Assembly (NCBI GenBank): GCA_030604135.1
Contig: JAUVWL010000004.1
Coordinates: 1-64,000, forward strand
From: Burkholderiales bacterium
Lineage (GTDB): Bacteria; Pseudomonadota; Gammaproteobacteria; Burkholderiales; Burkholderiaceae_C
Direction: 5' to 3'
DNA length: 64,000 nt
This document shows, one piece after another, positions 43,458 to 54,118 of this stretch. Both the position numbers and the translations under genes were made by a program. Position 1 is the first letter of the stretch, and every line of letters begins with the position of its first letter. The notes under the pieces were generated by a model. It was given only the letters and a program-made list of their open reading frames with translations. It was not told where the DNA came from and did no database searches.

Positions 43458-44384
43458 TCAATCCAGGGGTCTGACGACAATCACCAACGGTGAGGGTACG
43501 CGACCATCGGTGTCGCGTGGCAGGCTGCCTGTGCGGTCGATGGCGCGCAGGGCCGCTTCGTCCCAGGCGCTGTTGCCGCTGCTGCGCACGACCCGGCGCG
43601 ACAGAATATTGCCATCGGCCGCCGCCCGGACCTCGATCTCGGTGGCCAGGCGTGCCGGAAACTCTTCCGTGTAGACGATGTTCGGCCGTATGCGAGCCGC
43701 CACCCGGGCGGCGTAGCCGGCCGACGGGCCACTGGCGCGGTCGGCCGTGCCCTGGGCGCTGGCCGGGCCGGTGGCGCCGGCCTGGCCCATGATGCGACGC
43801 ATCTGCTCGTCGCGCGCCTGTTGTGCTGCCTGCGCCTCGGCCGTCGCGCGGCGCTGGGCCTCCTGCTGCTCACGCTCGCGCCGGGCCTGCTCCTGCCGTT
43901 GCTGTTCCTGGCGCCGGCGCTCGGCCGCCGCCCGTTCTGCCGCTGCCTTTTCGGCGGCCGCTTTGCGCTGGGCCTCGGCCCGCCGCGCCGCTGCCTCCTG
44001 CGCGCGTTTGTCTTCCTCGGCCTTCTTCTTGGCCTGCTGGGTGGCGATGTCCGGTTCGCGCACCGTGGGGGTCGGCGCTGGCGGTGGCGGCGGCGGTGCG
44101 GGCACCGGAGCCGGCGCCGGGGCTGGCGCCGGTGGTGGTGGGGGCGGCGGCGGGGGAGGTTGCACCGCGCGCGGTGCAGCCTCGCGCGGCAGCGAAGACC
44201 ACAGCTCGGCTTCGAAGGCCACCGGTGTCGCTTCCTTGTTCCAGTTCACTCCCCAGGCCAGGGCCACGATCAGTGCCCCGTGTACCAGCACCGCCAGCGT
44301 CATGGGCATGGACCAGCGGCCCGGTGGTGGAGGCTTGAAGTCGGTCGGCTCGGTGCCGCCGTGCATGATCTGGCTCAGCTGCAC
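43458..44384 (-). CDS. tolA: TolA-like protein (TonB C-terminal domain)
   Basis: Single TM, Pro-rich then Ala/Lys/Glu-rich helical region, C-terminal TonB-like domain; downstream of tolQ and tolR. Confidence 0.88.
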   Translation of the reverse strand: MQLSQIMHGGTEPTDFKPPPPGRWSMPMTLAVLVHGALIVALAWGVNWNKEATPVAFEAELWSSLPREAAPRAVQPPPPPPPPPPAPAPAPAPVPAPPPPPPAPTPTVREPDIATQQAKKKAEEDKRAQEAAARRAEAQRKAAAEKAAAERAAAERRRQEQQRQEQARREREQQEAQRRATAEAQAAQQARDEQMRRIMGQAGATGPASAQGTADRASGPSAGYAARVAARIRPNIVYTEEFPARLATEIEVRAAADGNILSRRVVRSSGNSAWDEAALRAIDRTGSLPRDTDGRVPSPLVIVVRPLD

Positions 44385-44385
44385 C

Positions 44386-44823
<438 letters not shown>

Positions 44824-44840
44824 GGGGCTGTCCCCTGCCT

Positions 44841-45533
44841 TCAGCGGGCCGGCGCCGGTGGCGCGCCCAGGTTGCGTTGCAGGATGTTGGAGAACTCCTC
44901 CATGAAGGTCTCCATGTGGATCGCGAGCCGGTCGATGTCGTGGGTGAAGCGGTTGTAGGCCACCACCGCTGGTATGGCGGCAAACAGACCGATGGCGGTG
45001 GCGACCAGCGCCTCGGCAATGCCCGGGGCCACCGAGGCCAGGGTCACCTGGTCCATGGCCGCCAGGCCGGTGAAGGCGTGCATGATGCCCCAGACCGTGC
45101 CGAACAGCCCCACATAGGGCGCCACCGAACCCACCGTGCCCAGAAAGGACAGGTTGGTCTCCAGCACGTCGACCTCGCGCTGAAAACTGGCCCGCATGGC
45201 CCGGCGGGCGCCGTCGAGCAGTGTGCCGGGTTCGGCAATGCGCCGCTCACGCAGCTTCTGGTACTCGCGCATGCCGCTGGCGAAGATGCGTTCCATGGGG
45301 CCGCCGTGGCGCGCGCTCTGGGCCGCGGCGCTGTAGAGCTCGCTGAGGTTGGTGCCCGACCAGAATTCGCGCTCGAACTCTTCGTTGTGGGCGCGCACCC
45401 GCTTGATGGAGAAAACCTTGCGGAAGATGGCGGCCCAGCTGATGACCGACATGCCGATGAGCAGCAACACCACGGCCTGAACCACCCAGCTGGCCTCCAG
45501 CATCAGCTGGACTATCGAAAAATCTTGCGGCAT
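44841..45533 (-). CDS. tolQ: TolQ/ExbB proton channel protein
   Basis: GTVGSVAPYVGLFGTVWGIMHAFTGLA, ATAIGLFAAIPAVVAYNRF. Confidence 0.95.
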   Translation of the reverse strand: MPQDFSIVQLMLEASWVVQAVVLLLIGMSVISWAAIFRKVFSIKRVRAHNEEFEREFWSGTNLSELYSAAAQSARHGGPMERIFASGMREYQKLRERRIAEPGTLLDGARRAMRASFQREVDVLETNLSFLGTVGSVAPYVGLFGTVWGIMHAFTGLAAMDQVTLASVAPGIAEALVATAIGLFAAIPAVVAYNRFTHDIDRLAIHMETFMEEFSNILQRNLGAPPAPAR

Positions 45534-45575
45534 GGCGTCTCTGAGGCGTTGGTCGAAAAATGGTTCAGCGGGTGG

Positions 45576-46013
45576 TCACGTCAGGCCCAGTGCCTGCCGC
45601 ACGGCCGGTGGCAGGCGTTGGGGTCGAAGGTCGGCCGCACCGACCCAGCCAATGCGGATATGGCCTTCACACAACAAGGTATCGGGAGCGCTTTCCTGCC
45701 CCTGCAGCCAGGCAGTCTGCGCAATTGTGATCGACGCCCGCCCGCTTTCCGTGATGGCGGCTGTAACCACAAGCAAATCATCGAGACGGGCAGGGCGGTG
45801 GTAGCGCAGGGCGGTGTCGGTGACCACAAACATGCCCCCCACTTCCTCGCGCAGGCGCTGCTGGCCCACGCCCAGGTGCCTGAGCCATTCGGTGCGGGCG
45901 CGCTCGAAGAACTTGAGGTAGTTGGCATAAAAGACGATGCCACCGGCATCGGTGTCTTCCCAGTAGACCCTGACAGGCCAGCGAAACGGCACGGACGTGG
46001 TGCTATCGGTCAA
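45576..46013 (-). CDS. ybgC: Acyl-CoA thioesterase YbgC
   Basis: RVYWEDTDAGGIVFYANYLKFFERARTEWLRHLGV. Confidence 0.95.
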   Translation of the reverse strand: MTDSTTSVPFRWPVRVYWEDTDAGGIVFYANYLKFFERARTEWLRHLGVGQQRLREEVGGMFVVTDTALRYHRPARLDDLLVVTAAITESGRASITIAQTAWLQGQESAPDTLLCEGHIRIGWVGAADLRPQRLPPAVRQALGLT

Positions 46014-47236
46014 TTCGCCGCCTCCAGTCGTGCAATCGCTTCCTGCAGTTGTGCCATCGAATTGGCGGTGGACAGTCTCAGGTAGCGCCAGGGTGCAGCT
46101 TCGCCAAAGTCGCGACCCGGCGTGGTGGCGATCTGGCAGCGCTGCATCAGTGCCAAGGCCAGGGCCCAGCTGCCGCCCGCTTCAGGGTGGTCTGTCTGCA
46201 GCGGGATGCCCCAGCGCTCGCACCAGCGGCGCACGTCCACCCAGGCATAGAAAGCGCCGTCGGGCCGCACCGGCACGTCCAGGCCCAGGCGTTCCAGCTG
46301 CGGAATGAACCAGTCCCGCCGTGCCTTGAACTCGGCCCGCCGTGCTTCGTAGACCGCCAGGCTGTCCGGGTGGAAGCAGGCCAGTGCCGCGTGCTGGGCG
46401 ATGGTGCTGGCACAGATGAACAGGTTCTGGGCCAGCCGCTCCACCGCAGGCACCAGCGCCGGGGGCAGCACCAGCCAGCCCAGGCGCCAGCCGGTCATGT
46501 TGAAGTACTTGCTGAAGCTGTTGATGCTGATGACCTCGTCACCCAGTCCATCGGGCAGTCCCAGTGCACTGTGGCCGAAGGCATCCTCGTAGCTCAGGCC
46601 GAGGTAAATCTCGTCCACCAGGGTCACGCCACCCCGTGCGCGCACGAAGCGGGCGATGCGCTCCAGCTCGTCGCGCGCGATGCTGGTGCCGGTCGGGTTG
46701 GACGGTGATGCCAGCAGCACGCCGCGGGTTGCCGGCCCCCAGGCCTGCTCCACCTGCGCGGCGCTGAGCTGGAAACGGTCGTCCGGGCCGGAGGAAATGA
46801 GCACCGCTTTGCCATCGGCCGCCTGCACGAACTGGCGGTTGCAGGGATAGCTCGGGTCCGGCATCAGCACCTCGTCGCCGGCTTCGATCAGGGCCAGACA
46901 GGCCAGCTGCAAGGCGGCCGACGCTCCGGCCGTGACCACGATGCGCCCCGGGTCGATGTCCAGCCCGAAGCGGCTGGCGTACCAGCCACTGATGGCCTCT
47001 CGCAAGGCCGGCAGGCCGGTGGCCTGGGTGTACTGGCTGCGTCCGTCATGGATGGCGCGCTCGGCCGCTGCCTGCACCAGGGGCGGCGCGGTGAAGTCCG
47101 GCTCGCCGATGTTCAGGTACAGCATGGATCGCCCAGAAGGGCCCGCCTCGGCGGCCAGCCGGGCCGCCGTCTTGGCCAGCTCCATGACGTAGAACGGCTG
47201 AACGCGCTGGGCGCGCTGGGCAAGCTTCAAGGCCAT
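46010..47236 (-). CDS. PLP-dependent (class I/II) aminotransferase
   Basis: YLNIGEPDFTAPP, LASPSNPTGTSIARDEL, ISINSFSKYFNMTGWRLGWLV. Confidence 0.93.
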   Translation of the reverse strand: MALKLAQRAQRVQPFYVMELAKTAARLAAEAGPSGRSMLYLNIGEPDFTAPPLVQAAAERAIHDGRSQYTQATGLPALREAISGWYASRFGLDIDPGRIVVTAGASAALQLACLALIEAGDEVLMPDPSYPCNRQFVQAADGKAVLISSGPDDRFQLSAAQVEQAWGPATRGVLLASPSNPTGTSIARDELERIARFVRARGGVTLVDEIYLGLSYEDAFGHSALGLPDGLGDEVISINSFSKYFNMTGWRLGWLVLPPALVPAVERLAQNLFICASTIAQHAALACFHPDSLAVYEARRAEFKARRDWFIPQLERLGLDVPVRPDGAFYAWVDVRRWCERWGIPLQTDHPEAGGSWALALALMQRCQIATTPGRDFGEAAPWRYLRLSTANSMAQLQEAIARLEAAN

Positions 47237-47248
47237 GGGATCAGCCTC

Positions 47249-47752
47249 TCAGGCACCTGCCGGTCGGCGCTTGGCCGAGCGCTCGCCGGGGCCGTCGGAG
47301 GCCACTTCCAGCGGGCGCAGCTGAGCGGCCAGCTTGTGCAACACACCGTTGACGTATTTGTGACCGTCGGTGCCGCCGAAGGACTTGGCCAGCTCGATGC
47401 ACTCGTTGAGCACCACACGCCAGGGTACGTCCTGGCACTGGCGGAACTCGTAGGTGCCGATCCAGAGCACGCCACGCTCGATGGGCGAAATCTCGGCCAG
47501 GGGCCGGTCCAGCAGCGGGGCCAGCAGCTCGTCCAGAGCCGCTGCCTGTTCCACACAGCCGTGCAGCAGGGCGTCGAAGTGGGCGCTGTCGGCCTTGTGG
47601 AAGCCAGCCAGGTCGCGGGTGAAGCTGTCGATGTCGGTCGCCTCGTTGCGGCCCACCAGATGCTGGTACAGGGCCTGCAACGCGAACTCGCGCGCACGCG
47701 TTCGGGCCGACTTGTCGGCGGCTTTGCGGGGTTTGCCGGGTGATTCCATCAT
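47249..47752 (-). CDS. nusB: Transcription antitermination factor NusB
   Basis: [51 protein letters not shown]. Confidence 0.95.
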   Translation of the reverse strand: MMESPGKPRKAADKSARTRAREFALQALYQHLVGRNEATDIDSFTRDLAGFHKADSAHFDALLHGCVEQAAALDELLAPLLDRPLAEISPIERGVLWIGTYEFRQCQDVPWRVVLNECIELAKSFGGTDGHKYVNGVLHKLAAQLRPLEVASDGPGERSAKRRPAGA

Positions 47753-47754
47753 GC

Positions 47755-48219
47755 TCAGCCGATGTTTTCGAGCAGGTGGGCCATCTCGACCGCCACGCGT
47801 GCGGCGTCCCGCCCCTTTTCTTCCTGCCGCGCCACCGCCTGTTCCAGGTTCTCGGTGGTCAGGATGGCGTTGGCGATGGGGGTGTGGGTGTCCAGCGACA
47901 CGCGGGTGACGCCCGCGCCCGACTCGTTGGCCACCAGCTCGAAGTGGTAGGTCTCGCCACGGATGATGCAGCCCAGGGCGATCAGGGCGTCGAAGTCGTC
48001 CCGCTCGGCCATGGCTTGCAGGGCCACCGGCACCTCCAGGGCGCCCGGCACCGTGACATGCGTGATGTGCTTTTCCTGTACACCCAGGGCCAGCAGCTCG
48101 GCCCGGCAGGCCTCATACAGGGCGTTGGTGATGCCTTCGTTGAAGCGGGCCTGGACGATGCCGATGACCAGCTTGCGGCCGTCGAGCAGGTCGGAGGTGC
48201 CTTTGTCTGCGCCGAACAT
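47755..48219 (-). CDS. ribH: 6,7-dimethyl-8-ribityllumazine synthase
   Basis: [77 protein letters not shown]. Confidence 0.97.
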   Translation of the reverse strand: MFGADKGTSDLLDGRKLVIGIVQARFNEGITNALYEACRAELLALGVQEKHITHVTVPGALEVPVALQAMAERDDFDALIALGCIIRGETYHFELVANESGAGVTRVSLDTHTPIANAILTTENLEQAVARQEEKGRDAARVAVEMAHLLENIG

Positions 48220-48246
48220 GGTGAGTGGGTGTCCTGTAGGTGGGTT

Positions 48247-49377
48247 TCAGTCGTTGCGGCCGAGGAAGCCGGTGATTTCGAGTCCGTAGCCGGCCATGCT
48301 GGGCATGCGGCGCGGCGTGCCCATCAGGCGCATGCGGTGCACACCACATTCACGCAGGATCTGGGCACCGATGCCGTAGGTTCGCAGGTCCATGCGGCCG
48401 CGCTCGGGGGCTTGCGCCGAACGGGCGCAGCCTTCGAACTGGGCCAGCAACTGTTCGGCGGTCTCGCCACAGTTGAGCAGCACAGCCACACCCGCACCGG
48501 CCTGGGCCAGGTGTTTCAGGCTGGACTCCAGGCTCCAGCTGTGCATGGAGCGACCCACCTCCAGCGCGTCGAGCACAGACAGCGGCTCATGCACCCGCAC
48601 GTCCACGCTTTGTTCGGTGGTCCATTGCCCATGCACCAGCGCCAGGTGCACGGCACCGTTGGTTGCGTCGCGGAAGGCGTGCGCGGTGAACTCGCCAAAG
48701 GCGGTGTTCAGGGTGCGGGTGCCGAGCTTGCTCACCAGGCTCTCTGTGCGGCTGCGGTACTCGATCAGGTCGGCGATGGTGCCGATCTTCAGGCCGTGCT
48801 CGGCCGCGAACAGCTGCAGGTCCGGCAGGCGGGCCATGGTGCCGTCGTCCTTCATGATCTCGCAGATCACCGCAGCGGGCGAGCAGCCGGCCATGCCGGC
48901 CAGATCGCAGCCAGCCTCGGTGTGGCCGGCGCGCATCAGCACGCCACCGTCCACCGCCTGCAGCGGGAAGATGTGGCCTGGCTGTACCAGGTCGTCGGCC
49001 TGGGCGTTGGCCGCCACGGCCACCTGCACGGTGCGGGCCCGGTCGGCCGCCGAGATGCCGGTGGTCACGCCCTCGGCCGCCTCGATGGATACGGTGAAGG
49101 CGGTGCCCATTTTGGTGCCGTTGCGCGGCACCATGGGGGGCAGCTGCAGGCGTTCGCATCGCTCACGGGTCAGGGTCAGGCAGATCAGGCCACGTCCGAA
49201 ACGGGCCATGAAGTTGATGGCCTCCGGCGTCACGTGGTCGGCCGCCAGCACCAGGTCGCCCTCGTTCTCGCGGTCTTCTTCGTCGACCAGGATGACCATG
49301 CGGCCGGCCCGCATGTCGGCCACGATGTCTTCAACCGGTGAAATGGCCACCGGGGGCAGGGTCTGGGGTGCGTTCAT
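48247..49377 (-). CDS. ribB: 3,4-dihydroxy-2-butanone-4-phosphate synthase fused to a degenerate GTP-cyclohydrolase-II-like domain (RibBX-like)
   Basis: Intact RibB motifs [43 protein letters not shown]-terminal half aligns with RibA but lacks the zinc cysteines. Confidence 0.9.
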   Translation of the reverse strand: MNAPQTLPPVAISPVEDIVADMRAGRMVILVDEEDRENEGDLVLAADHVTPEAINFMARFGRGLICLTLTRERCERLQLPPMVPRNGTKMGTAFTVSIEAAEGVTTGISAADRARTVQVAVAANAQADDLVQPGHIFPLQAVDGGVLMRAGHTEAGCDLAGMAGCSPAAVICEIMKDDGTMARLPDLQLFAAEHGLKIGTIADLIEYRSRTESLVSKLGTRTLNTAFGEFTAHAFRDATNGAVHLALVHGQWTTEQSVDVRVHEPLSVLDALEVGRSMHSWSLESSLKHLAQAGAGVAVLLNCGETAEQLLAQFEGCARSAQAPERGRMDLRTYGIGAQILRECGVHRMRLMGTPRRMPSMAGYGLEITGFLGRND

Positions 49378-50015
49378 GGCGTGTCCTTGGGGGGCTGACC
49401 GGCACCCAGCATGCGCTCGACGTAGCGGGCCACGGTGTCGATTTCCAGGTTGACGGTGCTGCCGGCCTGCAGATCGCCGAGCGTGGTGTGTTCCACCGTG
49501 TGGGGAATCAGGTTGATGCTGAACTCGCAGCCATCGTCGAGGTCTTCGACCCGGTTGACGGTCAGGCTCACGCCGTTGACCGCCACCGAACCCTTGTAGG
49601 CGAAGAAGCGGGCCAGTTCCAGCGGCGCCAGAATACACAGCAGCCAGCTTTCGCCCACGCGCTCGAAGCGGGTCACATGCCCGATGCCGTCGACATGCCC
49701 GGAGACGATGTGTCCGCCCAGGCGGTCGCTGGCGCGCAGCGCCTTCTCCAGGTTGATGCGGCGCCCGACGTCGGCCAGACCACCGGTGCGGGCCAGGGAT
49801 TCGGCCGATATGTCGACGTTGAACCGGGTTCTTGAGGCGTCAATGGCCGTGACCGTCATGCAGGCCCCGTTCAGGGCGATGCTGTCGCCCAGACCTACGT
49901 CGTCAAGGTAGCCCGGTGGCGCCTGGATGTGCAGGCGTTTGCCGTGGTTGGAAGAAGAGCCCAGGTCGTCAAGGGCGGCGATGCGCCCCACGCCGGTGAT
50001 GATGCCGGTAAACAT
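49374..50015 (-). CDS. ribE: Riboflavin synthase alpha subunit
   Basis: [63 protein letters not shown]. Confidence 0.96.
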   Translation of the reverse strand: MFTGIITGVGRIAALDDLGSSSNHGKRLHIQAPPGYLDDVGLGDSIALNGACMTVTAIDASRTRFNVDISAESLARTGGLADVGRRINLEKALRASDRLGGHIVSGHVDGIGHVTRFERVGESWLLCILAPLELARFFAYKGSVAVNGVSLTVNRVEDLDDGCEFSINLIPHTVEHTTLGDLQAGSTVNLEIDTVARYVERMLGAGQPPKDTP

Positions 50016-50083
50016 CCCGCTATTGTCGCAGGGTTCGGCCGGGTCATCCTCGGCTGGCAGGACTGCCCCTGCGAGGCCGTGGA

Positions 50084-51256
50084 TCAGGCGTTGCCCGGCG
50101 CCCAGTCCTGTCCGTTCAGAAAAGCATCCCGATCGCGTCCGCGGGCCAGGATGCGCAGGTCCTCGCCCACCCGTTCGACTGTTTCGAAGCGCAGTGCCAG
50201 ACCATCGGCCAGGGTCGCCAGCGGGCCGAAACTCGACAGACCGGCCCCCTGCCCCAGCAGGGTGGGTGCCAGGTAGAGCAGGCATTCGTCGACCAGGCCT
50301 TCGCGCAAGAAGGAGCCGTTGAGCTTGTGACCGGCTTCCAGGTGCAGCTCGTTGACCTCGCGACGGGCCAGATCCTGCAGCAGGGCAGGCAGGTCCACCT
50401 TGCCGCCCGGTCCGGGCAGGCAGCGCACCTGGGCACCGAGCGCCTCCAGCGCCGCCCGTTCAGCGGGTTTGTCGTGTGCGCAGTAAATCCAGATCTGCCG
50501 GGGCAGGCCATGCGCAGGCGGGCCAAACAGGCGGGCTGTGGGGGGTGTCTGCAGCTGGCTGTCGACAATCACCAGGTGCGGCTGGCGCGTGGCCGGCTGC
50601 AGGCGCACGTCCAGCATCGGGTCGTCCTCCAGCACCGTGCCGATGCCGGTCAGGACCGCACAGGCGCGGGCCCGCCAGGCGTGGCCGTCGGCCCGGGCGG
50701 CTTCGCCGGTGATCCACTGGCTCTCGCCATGGGGCAGGGCGGTGACGCCGTCCAGGGACGCTGCCAGCTTCATGCGCACCCAGGGAATGCCCCGGATCAT
50801 GCGGCTGAAGAAGCCAATGTTCAGCTCGCGCGAAGCGCGTGCCACGGGGTCGTCGGGTGGCAGCACCTCGACCTGGATCCCTGCGGCCCGCAGGCGCGCC
50901 ACCCCCTGTCCGGCGACTTTCGGGTTCGGATCCAGTGTGGCCACCACCACGCGCGCCACGCCGGCTTCGATCAGGGCATCGCAGCAGGGCGGCGTGCGGC
51001 CGTGGTGAGAGCAGGGTTCGAGGGTGACGTGGGCGGTGGCGCCAGCGATCGTGACACCCTCAGCCCTAGCAGACTGGAGTGCAACCACTTCGGCATGTGG
51101 CCCTCCGGCTCGCTCGGTGTGGCCCTCGAACACCGCGCCGCTGGTCGTGTGCAAGCGACAAGCCACCCGCGGGTTGGGTTCCGAAACTCCGATCGAGAGA
51201 GCGGCCAAGTCCAGCAGCTTGGACCAGTTTGTCCGCTGGGGGTCAGGCAGGTCCAT
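50084..51256 (-). CDS. ribD: Bifunctional diaminohydroxyphosphoribosylaminopyrimidine deaminase/5-amino-6-(5-phosphoribosylamino)uracil reductase
   Basis: HAEVVALQSA, TLEPCSHHGRTPPCCDALI, KLAASLDGVTALPHGESQWITG. Confidence 0.95.
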   Translation of the reverse strand: MDLPDPQRTNWSKLLDLAALSIGVSEPNPRVACRLHTTSGAVFEGHTERAGGPHAEVVALQSARAEGVTIAGATAHVTLEPCSHHGRTPPCCDALIEAGVARVVVATLDPNPKVAGQGVARLRAAGIQVEVLPPDDPVARASRELNIGFFSRMIRGIPWVRMKLAASLDGVTALPHGESQWITGEAARADGHAWRARACAVLTGIGTVLEDDPMLDVRLQPATRQPHLVIVDSQLQTPPTARLFGPPAHGLPRQIWIYCAHDKPAERAALEALGAQVRCLPGPGGKVDLPALLQDLARREVNELHLEAGHKLNGSFLREGLVDECLLYLAPTLLGQGAGLSSFGPLATLADGLALRFETVERVGEDLRILARGRDRDAFLNGQDWAPGNA

Positions 51257-51527
51257 GGTGCTGGTGATGGGTTGGTCTGGATGGACGGCATGAGCAGCGA
51301 TTCGCGGCTCCTGGTTGCGGAAGTTTCACCAATGATAGACGCCGCCACTTCGACCGTATCTGTGCAGCAGATCACACCTTCAAGCCGGGCCTATGTGCCG
51401 CCTTTCGGGAGGTTCACCGTCCATCTGAGGTTGGTGCCCACTCGTCCTGAGGGCTCGGATGGGGTATTGCCCGCTCGGTATAGTTCCAAATCAAGTAAAC
51501 CTTTAATGCTCTTTTCCTGTGCTCGTC

Positions 51528-52016
51528 ATGCACGAATCCCAAAAACCGCCTTGTCGGCCACTCCAGTCAGGCTTCACCCTCATTGAAATGATGGTGGCCA
51601 TTGCCGTGCTGGCCGTGCTGCTGGGCGTGGGCGTGCCGAGTTTTCAGGCGACCATCCAGGGCAATCGCATCTCCACGACGGCCAATGACCTGGTGGCCAC
51701 TTTCCAGTTTGCGCGCAGCGAAGCCGTCCGACGGGGTGTGAATGTGACGGTATGCCCCAGCAATAACCAGTCCACCTGCTCCGGGACATGGACCGATGGG
51801 TGGGTGGTGCGTGGCCCCGCGGCAGGTGATCCGCCCATCCGTATCTGGCCGGGTTTGAGGCCAGGCATGACGCTGATGGCCGGCGGCAACACGGAATTCA
51901 ACCCCCTTGGGGGAGTCACCAATCCCCGCTGTTACCAGCTCGACCTGGGCAGCTATCGGCGCAGCGTGACAGTGGGCCCTGGTGGGCGCGTGAGCACCAC
52001 CACGGCCGCCTGCTGA
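51528..52016 (+). CDS. Type IV pseudopilin, FimT/GspH family (copy 1)
   Basis: SGFTLIEMMVAIAVLAVLLGVGVPSFQATIQGNRISTTANDLVATFQFARSEAVRRG. Confidence 0.9.
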   Translation: MHESQKPPCRPLQSGFTLIEMMVAIAVLAVLLGVGVPSFQATIQGNRISTTANDLVATFQFARSEAVRRGVNVTVCPSNNQSTCSGTWTDGWVVRGPAAGDPPIRIWPGLRPGMTLMAGGNTEFNPLGGVTNPRCYQLDLGSYRRSVTVGPGGRVSTTTAAC

Positions 52017-52043
52017 GGTGCAGGACATACGGAACGAAGCCTG

Positions 52044-52643
52044 ATGAAACATCTGCAATCACTTTGGGGCGGTCGATGCGGGTTGCGGCGAACCCGTGTG
52101 AGGTCGCCTGGCTCAGGCCAACGCGGGGCCACCCTGATCGAGGTGCTCGTGTCTGTCGTTTTGCTGTCTTTCGGGATTGTCGGCCTCGCCGGTCTGCAGA
52201 TGAACGGCACCAAGTTCAATCACAGTTCCTACCTCCGCTCCCAGGGAACTGCGCTGGCCTATGACCTTGCAGACAGGGTGAGGGCAAACCTGTGCCCCAA
52301 CAGCGACATCTGTCCAGCCTACATCACCGATCAAGGCGATGTGTTCGATGGCAATGCAGGGCAACGTTGCGACAGCGTTCTGGGCGACCTGAACAACTCG
52401 GAAGACATGGCAGCTGCTGACCTGAATCAGTGGAAGCACTGTCTGGAAGACAGGCTGCCACAAGGTCGCGGCATCGTTAGTCTTCTGGCCGCTGGTACGA
52501 GCTACGAAGACCAATGCGAAGTCGAGCATGCGCCTGCGAGCCGGGATTTGCTCGTGATCGAAGTGAACTGGATCGACGGACGCATCCTTGGCGGAGGCCC
52601 AAGAGACTGTGTGGTGATCCGAACCGAGGTGAGACCGCTGTGA
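52044..52643 (+). CDS. pilV: Type IV pilus modification/minor pilin PilV
   Basis: QRGATLIEVLVSVVLLSFGIVGLAGLQMNGTKFNHSSYLRSQGTALAYDLADRVRAN. Confidence 0.9.
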   Translation: MKHLQSLWGGRCGLRRTRVRSPGSGQRGATLIEVLVSVVLLSFGIVGLAGLQMNGTKFNHSSYLRSQGTALAYDLADRVRANLCPNSDICPAYITDQGDVFDGNAGQRCDSVLGDLNNSEDMAAADLNQWKHCLEDRLPQGRGIVSLLAAGTSYEDQCEVEHAPASRDLLVIEVNWIDGRILGGGPRDCVVIRTEVRPL

Positions 52644-53476
52644 TGACCATGTCCAAGTCCACGCCCTTCGCTGGCCGTCGGCAGGCGGGTCTCACCTTGG
52701 TCGAGCTGATGATCGGCATTGCGCTGAGCCTGGTGGTGATCCTGGCCGTGGTCTCCGTGTTTTCGGGCAGCAGGGCCAGCTATCGGCACCAGGAGTCATT
52801 CTCCGCAGTCCAGGAAACGGGTCGCATCGCGCTGGAGGTTCTGACCCGAGACCTGCGCATGGCGGGTCACCCCGGGTGTGGCAACCTGCTGTTCATGGAG
52901 CACCTCTCGAGCCTTGACGCATTGCCAGTTGACGCCCGTTTCAGCAACGAATTTGCTTTGACGGGCGACGGGAATCAAGTTTCCATTGTCAGGGGCAGTG
53001 CACAGACGGCCAATCTGGTGTCGTCGCCGGCGAACAACCAGGTCCAGGTCGACAACCTGGCTGCCCTGGGTGCAGTGGCCGTCGGTGACCGCCTCCTGAT
53101 TTCTGACTGTGCCTATACGGAGGTGCTCAATGTTTCTGCGGTGGTGGGCAACACCGTCACGGCGGATGCCAACCTCTTTCGCCAGTACCGTCCGGGCTCG
53201 CGTGTCATGCGCCTGGAGCAGGTGAACTTTGCGCGATCGCCCCAGGGGGAGTTGTTGAGGAATGGACAGCCCATTGCAGGCGGTGTGCAAGTCTTGCGCT
53301 TCATGTACGGCATCCCGGGGGCAGGTACCCGCTCGGTGGTGGAGTACACCGACAGTCCGACTGCGGACCAATTGCAGTCGGCCGTGGCGCTGCGTGTGAG
53401 CATGACCGTGGCCGACGCAGCTGTTCAGAACATCCCCTTCAATTCGACGATCACGCTGCGAAACCGCGCCCCTTGA
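52643..53476 (+). CDS. pilW: Minor pilin PilW
   Basis: RRQAGLTLVELMIGIALSLVVILAVVSVFSGSRASYRHQESFSAVQETGRIALEVLTRDLRMAG; start overlaps the pilV stop. Confidence 0.9.
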   Translation: MTMSKSTPFAGRRQAGLTLVELMIGIALSLVVILAVVSVFSGSRASYRHQESFSAVQETGRIALEVLTRDLRMAGHPGCGNLLFMEHLSSLDALPVDARFSNEFALTGDGNQVSIVRGSAQTANLVSSPANNQVQVDNLAALGAVAVGDRLLISDCAYTEVLNVSAVVGNTVTADANLFRQYRPGSRVMRLEQVNFARSPQGELLRNGQPIAGGVQVLRFMYGIPGAGTRSVVEYTDSPTADQLQSAVALRVSMTVADAAVQNIPFNSTITLRNRAP

Positions 53477-53488
53477 GCGATTGATTCC

Positions 53489-54049
53489 ATGAGCAGACCA
53501 CCCATCAGTCATCGTCGGCCCAGGCCATCGCGTTCGTTCGTGCGCGAAAGGCAGTCTGGTGCCGTGCTCATCGTTGGCCTGATCATCCTGGTCGTGCTGA
53601 CCTTGCTGGGCGTTCAGGGCACACGCACCAACGTGGCGCAGGAGCGCATGGCGGGCAACATGCGCGAGCGCAACCTGGCTTTCCAGGCGGCCGAGGCGGC
53701 CTTGAGGGTCGGGGAGGCCCTGGATCCCGTCACGGCGGGCAACCTGACAGTGCTGGCCAGTCCGGCCGCCCTGGCCACAGACCCTGAAGCCGCCGCGAAC
53801 CCAGCCGACTGGAACAACTGGACGCACGGCTCTGGACCCCCTGTCAATGGCATTGGAGTGGTCGCCAATTTTGATGATGCCTTGGTGGCTCCTCCCGTTT
53901 TTCACATGGGGCCACCAGAGTACATCCGTGTCGGCCTGACGTTGCCGCCAGAGTTTCGCCTGATTTATCCGGTGACGGCCCGGGGAGTTGGTGGACAAGC
54001 CACCAGCGTGGTGGTCATCCAGTCAGGATTCGAGCCACTGAACAACTGA
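53489..54049 (+). CDS. pilX: Minor pilin PilX
   Basis: RQSGAVLIVGLIILVVLTLLGVQGTRTNVAQERMAGNMRERNLAFQAAEAALR. Confidence 0.9.
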   Translation: MSRPPISHRRPRPSRSFVRERQSGAVLIVGLIILVVLTLLGVQGTRTNVAQERMAGNMRERNLAFQAAEAALRVGEALDPVTAGNLTVLASPAALATDPEAAANPADWNNWTHGSGPPVNGIGVVANFDDALVAPPVFHMGPPEYIRVGLTLPPEFRLIYPVTARGVGGQATSVVVIQSGFEPLNN

Positions 54050-54118
54050 CCCGTGACAAACACGAGCTTTTTTGATCGACATGAAGACCTTGCCGACAAG
54101 GCAACCAGGAGAGACGAG

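Noticed and set aside
51257-51527. FMN riboswitch upstream of the riboflavin operon
   Set aside because: The conserved RFN-element sequence blocks were not found in the ribD upstream region on the minus strand.
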